NCBI RefSeq assembly: GCF_000425185.1
Contig: NZ_AULH01000006.1
Location: forward strand, 124,001 to 188,000
Source of the DNA: Pleomorphomonas koreensis DSM 23070
GTDB lineage: Bacteria > Pseudomonadota > Alphaproteobacteria > Rhizobiales > Pleomorphomonadaceae
DNA length: 64,000 nucleotides
Direction of reading: 5' to 3'
The notes below the pieces were generated by a model. It saw nothing but the letters and a program-made list of their open reading frames with translations. It was not told the DNA's origin and made no database searches. The position numbers and the translations under genes were made by a program. Positions 59,158-64,000 of this stretch are shown piece by piece; position 1 is the first letter of the stretch; every line of letters starts with the position of its first letter.

Positions 59158-59177
59158 CCCTGAGGCGGGCCGGCGGA

Positions 59178-60020
59178 TCAGTCCGCGGCCATCGCCTTCC
59201 TCACCATGTAGAGCGACAGCACGGCGGCGTTGGAGACGTTGAGGCTCTTGATCTCGCCGGGCATGTCGATGCGGGCGAGCACATCGCAGAGTTCACGCGT
59301 GCGCTGGCGGAGACCCTTGCCCTCGGCGCCGAGCACCAAACAGACCGGCGCGGCGAGGTGGGCCTCGTCGAGCGGCGCCGGCGCCTCCGAATCGAGCCCC
59401 ACCACAGTGAATCCGGCCGCCCTCATCTCCTCCAGCGTGTCACCGAGATTGCGAACCGTCGTCACCGGCACCACGTCGAGCGCGCCCGACGCGGATTTCG
59501 CCAGCACGCCGGATTCGGCGGCGCTGTGGCGCGCTGTGGTCAGCACCGCATCGACGGCGAAGGCGGTGGCCGAGCGCAGGATGGCGCCGACATTGTGCGG
59601 GTCGGTCACCTGGTCGAGCGCAAGCACCAGCCGAGCGCCCGAAAGCTCCAGCTTGGTCAGCGGCTTCAGCGGCTCGACCTCCAGCGCGCAGCCCTGATGC
59701 ACGGCTTCCGAGCCGAGGAGCTTGTCGAGAACATATGGCGACGCCTCCTCGACGGTGATCGGCAACTTGCCTTCGGGGAAGCGCTCGGCAAGCCGGGCCG
59801 TGGCGTTGCGGGTGGCCAGAAGGCGCAGGGCGGTACGGCGCGGGTTCTTCAGCGCGAATTCCACCGTGTGCAGGCCATAGAGCCAGAGCGCCTCGCCGGC
59901 CTCGCGCTCGCGCTTGGGGCGGGGTCGGAAATCGCGCGGGCCGAACTTGCCGGCCGGCCGGCCGTGCGGGCGGTCGGGCCGCTTGCCGGGGCGCTTCGGA
60001 GAGGAGGTTTCGTCGGACAT
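59178..60020 (-). CDS. rlmB: 23S rRNA (guanosine-2'-O-)-methyltransferase, TrmH/SpoU family
   Basis: 280 residues. A basic, disordered N-terminus (about 1-40) precedes LYGLHTVEFALKNPRRTALR, the substrate-binding domain. The SPOUT knot motifs are LALDQVTDPHNVGAILRSA (motif 1), LVLGAEGKGLRQRTRELCDV (motif 2) and IDMPGEIKSLNVSNAAVLSL (motif 3). It would methylate G2251 of 23S rRNA using S-adenosylmethionine. The ATG at 60020 is chosen by homology; the ribosome-binding site is weak. Confidence 0.92.
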   Translation of the reverse strand: MSDETSSPKRPGKRPDRPHGRPAGKFGPRDFRPRPKREREAGEALWLYGLHTVEFALKNPRRTALRLLATRNATARLAERFPEGKLPITVEEASPYVLDKLLGSEAVHQGCALEVEPLKPLTKLELSGARLVLALDQVTDPHNVGAILRSATAFAVDAVLTTARHSAAESGVLAKSASGALDVVPVTTVRNLGDTLEEMRAAGFTVVGLDSEAPAPLDEAHLAAPVCLVLGAEGKGLRQRTRELCDVLARIDMPGEIKSLNVSNAAVLSLYMVRKAMAAD

Positions 60021-60129
60021 GCGGCGCTTATAGCCGCCACAATCCGCCGGCGCCAGTGGCGCGTCCCACCGGCCGGTCGTTTCGCCTTCGGGCGGATTGC
60101 ATTGTCGACAAAACAATCGGGCGATGGGG

Positions 60130-60158
60130 TTGACAGCGCCCGGCATGGCCGCCATAAG
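60130..60158 (+). promoter_or_regulatory. Promoter of tRNA-Tyr
   Basis: TTGACA (60130-60135), 17-nt spacer, CATAAG (60153-60158), 44 nt before the tRNA. Best consensus match in the window. Confidence 0.8.
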
Positions 60159-60202
60159 AGCGCCCGTCCAGCCGACGCCTTCGGGCGCGGCCGGAACGGG
60201 AT

Positions 60203-60287
60203 GGGAGAATGTCCCGAGCGGCAAAGGGGGCGGACTGTAAATCCGCTGGCTAGGCCTTCGTAGGTTCGAGTCCTACTTCTCCCACCA
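60203..60287 (+). tRNA. tRNA-Tyr (anticodon GTA)
   Basis: 85 nt, class II with a long variable arm and encoded CCA (60285-60287). Acceptor GGGAGAA pairs with TTCTCCC; anticodon arm GCGGA-CTGTAAA-TCCGC; T-arm GTAGG-TTCGAGT-CCTAC. Confidence 0.97.
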
Positions 60288-60308
60288 TCTCTTTTCCATT
60301 GATATCGC

Positions 60309-61085
60309 TCAGATGTCCGGCGCCTGGTCGAGGCTGCCGTAGCTCGCCTTGGCAAGCCTCAAGAGCGTTTCGCGCGGCAGGGCGCCGACCAGAACGCAGC
60401 CAAGCGTCTCGGCGTGCCAGGACACGGCGGTGAGTCCGTCGGCCGAGCTGACGCGCATCGCCGTCTCCTCGCCGGCACTCGGCACGACATAGAGCGTAAT
60501 GCGGGCGCCGTCGTCGCTCTCATACATCAGAAGCGCGGCGGCGCTGCCCGCCGCCGGCAACAGGCGGCCGCCGACCAGCGAGAAGCCCTCGGGCGCTAGA
60601 TCGGGGATGATCAGCGTGCGGTCGAGCCGCCGGGACAGCCATTTCGCGAGATGGGCGCCCTCCGCGCCGCTCACCTCCACCGGATGCAGCACCTCCGGCG
60701 TGTAGAGTACATGCGCCGCCTCGGCCTCGCCGATCAGCGTCGTCTCGGCAGCGTCGGGGGCGACGAGGCCACGGCCGATCCAGCCGCCGGCGCCGCCCGC
60801 AAGAACCAGCGCCACGGCGGCAGCCGCGACGGCGAGGCGCCCAAAGCCCCCGCGCCGCTCGGCGGCCAGGCGATGCGGCGACAGCCGGGCCGGCATCGCC
60901 TCGTCGGCGACGTGGCCGTAGAGGGCGGCGAGCGTCGCGCCCTGCTCCCGCCAGGCGGCGATGCGCTCGCGGTCGCGGGGGCTGTCGGCGAGAAGGGCCT
61001 CGACCGCTGCACGCCGCGCCGGCGCCAGCTCGCCGTCGACATAGGCGTTGAGGTCGGCCTCGCTGATGGTGTTCCTGTCGTTCAT
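60309..61085 (-). CDS. Membrane-anchored anti-sigma factor
   Basis: 258 residues. The N-terminal cytoplasmic part, ISEADLNAYVDGELAPARRA, is the conserved anti-sigma domain of RsiW/ChrR-type proteins, here without the zinc-ligand HxxxCxxC motif. One membrane span (about 81-104) is followed by a periplasmic sensor domain. The ATG overlaps the sigma-factor stop as ATGA, which links their amounts. It should hold the ECF sigma factor inactive until an envelope signal arrives. Confidence 0.88.
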   Translation of the reverse strand: MNDRNTISEADLNAYVDGELAPARRAAVEALLADSPRDRERIAAWREQGATLAALYGHVADEAMPARLSPHRLAAERRGGFGRLAVAAAAVALVLAGGAGGWIGRGLVAPDAAETTLIGEAEAAHVLYTPEVLHPVEVSGAEGAHLAKWLSRRLDRTLIIPDLAPEGFSLVGGRLLPAAGSAAALLMYESDDGARITLYVVPSAGEETAMRVSSADGLTAVSWHAETLGCVLVGALPRETLLRLAKASYGSLDQAPDI

Positions 61086-61588
61086 TTCACCGATCTCAGT
61101 TTCGGTCCCGTGCCATCTACCAGGGCGCGCAGGGCCTCGCGCGCCCGTCCGATGCGCGACATCAGCGTGCCCACGGGTACGCCGAGGACGCCGGCCGCCT
61201 CGGCGTAGCTCATGCCTTCGAGCGCCACCAGCAGCAGCGCCTCGCGCTGCTCGGCCGGCAGGCGGTCGAGCGCCGCCGCCGTCTCGGCCAGCGCCAGGCG
61301 GGCGCCCTGCGACGGCGGCGAGGCCGGTTCGAACGGCAGCACATCGAGCGCCTCGGCTTCGGGCGCGGCGCGCCGGCGGCGGCGGTCGTTGCGGTGGAGG
61401 TTGATCATGATCGTGAACAGCCAGGGGCGGAGCGGGCCGATCGGCCGCCACAGGCTCTGCTTGGCGATGGCCCGCTCCAGGCAATCCTGGACGAGATCGT
61501 CAGCCCGATCGGCATTGCCGGTGAGCGCCCGCGCGTAGCGGCGCAGCGCGGGCACCAGCGTCTCGATGTCGTCCAGGAAGCCCGGCAT
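61082..61588 (-). CDS. ECF-family RNA polymerase sigma factor
   Basis: 168 residues. Region 2 has YARALTGNADRADDLVQDCL and LRPWLFTIMINLHRNDRRRR; region 4 has LDRLPAEQREALLLVALEGM and the helix-turn-helix SYAEAAGVLGVPVGTLMSRI. No region 1.1 or 3 is seen, as expected for ECF sigma factors. The start is preceded by only a weak ribosome-binding site. Between it and the PF03640-type gene lie two stem-loops. It forms an operon with the anti-sigma gene. Confidence 0.95.
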   Translation of the reverse strand: MPGFLDDIETLVPALRRYARALTGNADRADDLVQDCLERAIAKQSLWRPIGPLRPWLFTIMINLHRNDRRRRRAAPEAEALDVLPFEPASPPSQGARLALAETAAALDRLPAEQREALLLVALEGMSYAEAAGVLGVPVGTLMSRIGRAREALRALVDGTGPKLRSVK

Positions 61589-61617
61589 GGCTCGAAGCTA
61601 TACCAATTCGCGAAGAT

Positions 61618-61685
61618 GCTGACGCATCCGCTCATTCAGTCATTGCCGATGCCTCATGTGCGTCAGCGGCATGAGACATCGGCAA
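61618..61685 (-). promoter_or_regulatory. Stem-loop with loop-tail complementarity in the sigma-factor leader
   Basis: TTGCCGATG (61643-61651) and CTCATG (61653-61658) pair with CATGAG (61670-61675) and CATCGGCAA (61677-61685), a 15-pair stem with one mismatch and an 11-nt loop. The loop segment TGCGTCAGC (61659-61667) is the exact complement of GCTGACGCA (61618-61626), which in the mRNA lies between the stem and the sigma start. This allows a pseudoknot or a switch 30 nt before the ATG. Confidence 0.5.
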
Positions 61686-61692
61686 ACGGAAT

Positions 61693-61720
61693 ACCAAGAG
61701 CATTTTCAATGCCTCTTGGT
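61693..61720 (-). terminator. Stem-loop after the PF03640-type gene
   Basis: ACCAAGAGCATT (61693-61704) pairs with AATG and CTCTTGGT (61708-61720) around a TTC loop, with a bulged C. It starts 1 nt after the stop codon and lacks a clear T-run; a partial terminator or processing site is likely. Confidence 0.5.
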
Positions 61721-61721
61721 T

Positions 61722-62120
61722 TTACTCCTTCGCAAGGTGCCAGACGCCGCCCATGCCATCGCCGCTGACGTCGCCCGGCTTATTGTCGCCCTGCCAGAGG
61801 TAGAGCGGCTTGCCCTTGAAGGCCCACTGCTGCGAGCCGTCCTTGCGGGCGACCAGCGTGAAGTCGTCGGACGCCATGGCGCCGGCAGCCGCCATGGCCG
61901 GCGGCCATTTCACGGCGCAATCGTCGTAGCAACTGGAGACGCCGGCGGCATCCTTGTCGAAGGTATAGAGCGCCATGCCGTTGGCATCGGTCAGGATTTC
62001 GCCCTTGGCGCTGTCCATCGTCTTGATGGCGCCCGAGGCGTAGTCCTCGGCAAGAGCCGGGACCAGGGCCGGGGCGGCAAGACCACCGGCCAGCAGCACG
62101 GAAACGATCAGTCGGTTCAT
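61722..62120 (-). CDS. PF03640/COG4315-type secreted repeat protein
   Basis: 132 residues. A signal peptide (MNRLIVSVLLAGGLAAPALV, cleavage after PALA near residue 24) exports it; there is no lipobox cysteine. Two repeats follow: GMALYTFDKDAAGVSSCYDD with the CxxxC pair of SSCYDDCAVKWPP, and GKPLYLWQGDNKPGDVSGD ending GGVWHLAKE. Function of the family is not established. GGAGGACACC is the ribosome-binding site. It is first in a likely operon with the ECF sigma and anti-sigma genes. Confidence 0.9.
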   Translation of the reverse strand: MNRLIVSVLLAGGLAAPALVPALAEDYASGAIKTMDSAKGEILTDANGMALYTFDKDAAGVSSCYDDCAVKWPPAMAAAGAMASDDFTLVARKDGSQQWAFKGKPLYLWQGDNKPGDVSGDGMGGVWHLAKE

Positions 62121-62130
62121 GGTGTCCTCC

Positions 62131-62189
62131 TCGGGAGGGCGAAAACCGCCTCCCGAAGACAACAACACCGGCCGCCGGGTTTTATTCCC
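62131..62189 (-). promoter_or_regulatory. ECF-like promoter and leader hairpin of the PF03640-type gene
   Basis: Minus strand GGGAATAAAA (62180-62189), then about 13 nt, then GTTGTTGTC (62158-62166): a GGAAT-type -35 with a GT-rich -10, as used by many ECF sigma factors. Downstream, TCGGGAGG (62131-62138) and CCTCCCGA (62149-62156) form a hairpin right next to the GGAGG ribosome-binding site. Autoregulation by the neighbouring ECF sigma is a fair guess. Confidence 0.5.
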
Positions 62190-62217
62190 GGCCGGAGCAA
62201 ATTTTTGCGGACGGCCG

Positions 62218-62457
62218 TCAGGTTCCGGAGACCGTCGGCGGCTTGCGGCTGCGCATCTCGCGGTAGCCTTCGAGGCGCGGCGCGATGTACACGGCGATCG
62301 GCAGCGCCACCACGAAGCTGATGACGATCATCACCGGCACCAGCACCAGAGCGTTCTGCATCAGCGGCGTCATGAGGATGGTGATCATGCCGATACCAAA
62401 CAGCACGGCCTGCACCATCATGTAGACGAGCGGAGTGATCATCAGGCGGAGGCTCAT
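62218..62457 (-). CDS. Small two-span membrane protein
   Basis: 79 residues. Two membrane spans: PLVYMMVQAVLFGIGMITIL (about 9-28) and ALVLVPVMIVISFVVALPIA (about 36-55). A basic tail follows (RLEGYREMRSRK). GGGAGACGAC precedes the ATG. I recall similar short proteins in related bacteria but no function. It is divergent from the isomerase gene and upstream of the ECF module. Confidence 0.75.
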   Translation of the reverse strand: MSLRLMITPLVYMMVQAVLFGIGMITILMTPLMQNALVLVPVMIVISFVVALPIAVYIAPRLEGYREMRSRKPPTVSGT

Positions 62458-62591
62458 CGTCGTCTCCCTTGCTAGACTTCCTGCAAATCAACGCGCGGAG
62501 CGGCCACCGGTTTCCTGCCTCTCCCCGTCCATCTTGCAGACGGGGGCGGCGAGGCGCACTCTGCCTCTCGCATCAGGCAAGGGAGACGGCC

Positions 62592-63350
62592 ATGCGCTAC
62601 ACCGCCTGCATCGAGTGGTTATTCGCCAAGGAAGCGCCCGACATCGCCGACCGCATCCGCCTTGCCGCCAGGACCGGGCTCGCCGGCGTCGAGTTCTGGC
62701 AATGGCGCAACAAGCCGATCGAGGCGATCAAGGTGGCGCTCGACGAGACCGGCCTGCCGCTCGCCGCCTTCGTGTCCGAGCCGATGGCGCCGCTCACCGA
62801 CGCCGCGCGGCATGGCGAGTATCTCGACGGCTTGCGGCAGTCGCTCGACGTCGCCCGCCGGCTCGGCGCACCGGTGCTGATCGCCCAGGCCGGTCCCGAC
62901 ATTCCCGGCCGCGACCCCGCCGAGCAGCGGGCGGCGCTGGTCGAGGGGCTCAGCCGCTGCGCCGACGTGCTCAAGGGCTCCGGCGTGGTGCTGGCGCTGG
63001 AACCGCTCAACACGCTGATCGACCATCCCGGCTATTTCCTGCCGTCGACGACCGAGGGACTCGACATCATCGACGAGGTCGGCCGGCCGGAAATCCGCCT
63101 GCTCTACGACCTCTACCACTCCGCCGTGATGGGCGAGGACATCGCCAAGGTGCTGTCGAACCGGCTCGACCGCGTCGTCCATTGCCATCTCGCCGACTTG
63201 CCCGGCCGCCACGAGCCCGGCAGCGGCAGTTTCGACTGGCGGGCCTGCGTCGCCTGGCTGGAGGCCAATGGCTATGACGGCTTCATCGGGCTCGAATACC
63301 AGCCGACCGGCGATACGGCGGCAAGCCTGAAGGCGGTGCTCGAGGCTTAG
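62592..63350 (+). CDS. Hydroxypyruvate isomerase-like TIM-barrel protein
   Basis: 252 residues of the AP-endonuclease-2/xylose-isomerase-like fold. GLAGVEFWQWRNKPIEAIKV, VLALEPLNTLIDHPGYFLPS (the metal-ligand Glu region), RLLYDLYHSAVMGEDIA and FIGLEYQPTGDT match Hyi/OtnI-type enzymes. The metal site Glu and Asp/His residues are kept. ATG 62592 has GGGAGACGG upstream; a small hairpin CCCCGTC/GACGGGG (62523-62545) lies in the leader. Its stop overlaps that of the convergent phosphoribosyltransferase gene. The true substrate may be another keto sugar or acid. Confidence 0.82.
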   Translation: MRYTACIEWLFAKEAPDIADRIRLAARTGLAGVEFWQWRNKPIEAIKVALDETGLPLAAFVSEPMAPLTDAARHGEYLDGLRQSLDVARRLGAPVLIAQAGPDIPGRDPAEQRAALVEGLSRCADVLKGSGVVLALEPLNTLIDHPGYFLPSTTEGLDIIDEVGRPEIRLLYDLYHSAVMGEDIAKVLSNRLDRVVHCHLADLPGRHEPGSGSFDWRACVAWLEANGYDGFIGLEYQPTGDTAASLKAVLEA

Positions 63351-64000
63351 GACGCGGCGATCCAGCCGTTATCCGTCCGTTCGAGGAGCGGTGTTGCCAG
63401 CGAACCGACCACCCGGCCGCCGAAGGCAGCGAGGGACGGACGCCAGCGTTCGGTCTGGAGCATGGCGGCGCCGATCGCCGCCGGTTCGACGCCGACCGCC
63501 GCCATCAGCCGCAGGCCGGCGACGATCGAGGTGCCGGACGAGATCACGTCGTCGACGAGGGCGACGCGGCGGCCATCGAGCAGCGGCAGCATGCGCGGGT
63601 CGACGTAGAGGCGCTTGAGGTGATGGGTGGTCACCGAACTCATCGGTACCGACAGTTCCTCGACGTACCAGAATTTGCGCGAGGTACCGAGCGGCACATA
63701 ACGCGACTGGCCGAGCCGCTCGGCGACGGCGGCGGCGAGCGTCAACCCCAGCGTCGGCAGGCCGACCACCACCTCGGGCGCGAAGGCCGCCAACCGGGCG
63801 GCGAGATCATCGGCCAGCGCCGCCAGCACGGCAAAGCTCGCCTGGTTGACGATCAGCGAAGCGAGGCCGTGCCGGCCGTCGGCCAGCGCCCGGATCGGCA
63901 GCAGCAGTTGCCGGCCGTCGGCGAGGCGGGCCGGCCAGGCGTCGGCGAACGGGCCGGCCCCGGCATGGGTGCCGGCGGGATGGAGGGTCTGCCAGAAATC
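63347..64000 (-). CDS. Phosphoribosyltransferase-type PRPP-binding protein, N-terminus missing
   Basis: The frame is open to the window edge at 64000, so 217 residues of the C-terminal part are visible. The edge begins DFWQTLHPAGTHAGAGPFAD, and a conserved LIVNQASFAVL follows. The type I PRTase motif is RRVALVDDVISSGTS near 63540, which binds PRPP. Such proteins resemble adenine or orotate PRTases and may act in nucleobase salvage. Other starts inside (for example GTG 63829) would cut off conserved sequence. It overlaps the isomerase gene by 4 nt, stop to stop. Confidence 0.8.
   Translation of the reverse strand, partial: DFWQTLHPAGTHAGAGPFADAWPARLADGRQLLLPIRALADGRHGLASLIVNQASFAVLAALADDLAARLAAFAPEVVVGLPTLGLTLAAAVAERLGQSRYVPLGTSRKFWYVEELSVPMSSVTTHHLKRLYVDPRMLPLLDGRRVALVDDVISSGTSIVAGLRLMAAVGVEPAAIGAAMLQTERWRPSLAAFGGRVVGSLATPLLERTDNGWIAAS

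Noticed and set aside
60203-60287. tRNA-Tyr variable arm as a separate small RNA hairpin
   Set aside because: It belongs to the class II tRNA fold; acceptor, anticodon and T-arms all pair correctly.

Overview
The window is chromosomal DNA from a high-GC alphaproteobacterium, most likely of the order Hyphomicrobiales (Rhizobiales). Reasons: the gene order and protein sequences of the tuf-secE-nusG-rplKAJL-rpoBC-rpsLG-fusA-tuf-S10-spc-alpha supercluster, RarA next to a DegP/DegQ-type protease, and tRNA promoters of the form TTGACA-N17-TATAAT-like. No insertion sequence, prophage, integrase or CRISPR array was seen.

Layout. 1-93: tail of coaA (pantothenate kinase), followed by a large nested palindrome. 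224-9526: an amino-sugar catabolic region. nagK-nagR-nagA run on the minus strand. Divergent to them, on the plus strand, are a MurQ-like etherase, a CUT1 sugar ABC transporter (binding protein, two permeases, ATPase) and a Gfo/Idh/MocA dehydrogenase. Together they would import an amino sugar or peptidoglycan-type sugar, phosphorylate it, remove the lactyl ether and deacetylate it under a GntR/HutC-type repressor. 9657-18156: housekeeping and accessory genes (AraC-GyrI regulator, glutathione reductase, DUF2059 protein, phosphoglycolate phosphatase, tRNA-Val, a TerB-like protein, a small DUF2798 membrane protein, degQ-rarA).

18263-52333: one continuous minus-strand information-processing supercluster of 40 protein genes plus tRNA-Trp, running from a second tuf gene down to rplQ and closed by a strong intrinsic terminator. 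Internal leaders hold hairpins that may act as attenuators: before rpsL, between rplL and rpoB, before rplJ and before rplN.

52650-60287: an MFS transporter, a dpp-type ABC transporter without a binding protein but coupled to a class V aminotransferase, a GNAT acetyltransferase and rlmB, interspersed with tRNA-Gly(TCC), tRNA-Thr(TGT) and tRNA-Tyr(GTA). These three are the isoacceptors that precede tufB in Escherichia coli, so this looks like an expanded, dispersed version of the ancestral tRNA-tufB cluster. 60309-64000: an ECF sigma/anti-sigma pair with an upstream PF03640-type secreted protein and an ECF-like promoter, a small membrane protein, a hydroxypyruvate-isomerase-like TIM barrel and a partial phosphoribosyltransferase.

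The most interesting non-coding signals are the 34-bp nested palindrome after coaA, a possible pseudoknot in the leader of the ECF sigma gene, and a pair of palindromic repeats in the DUF2798 leader.
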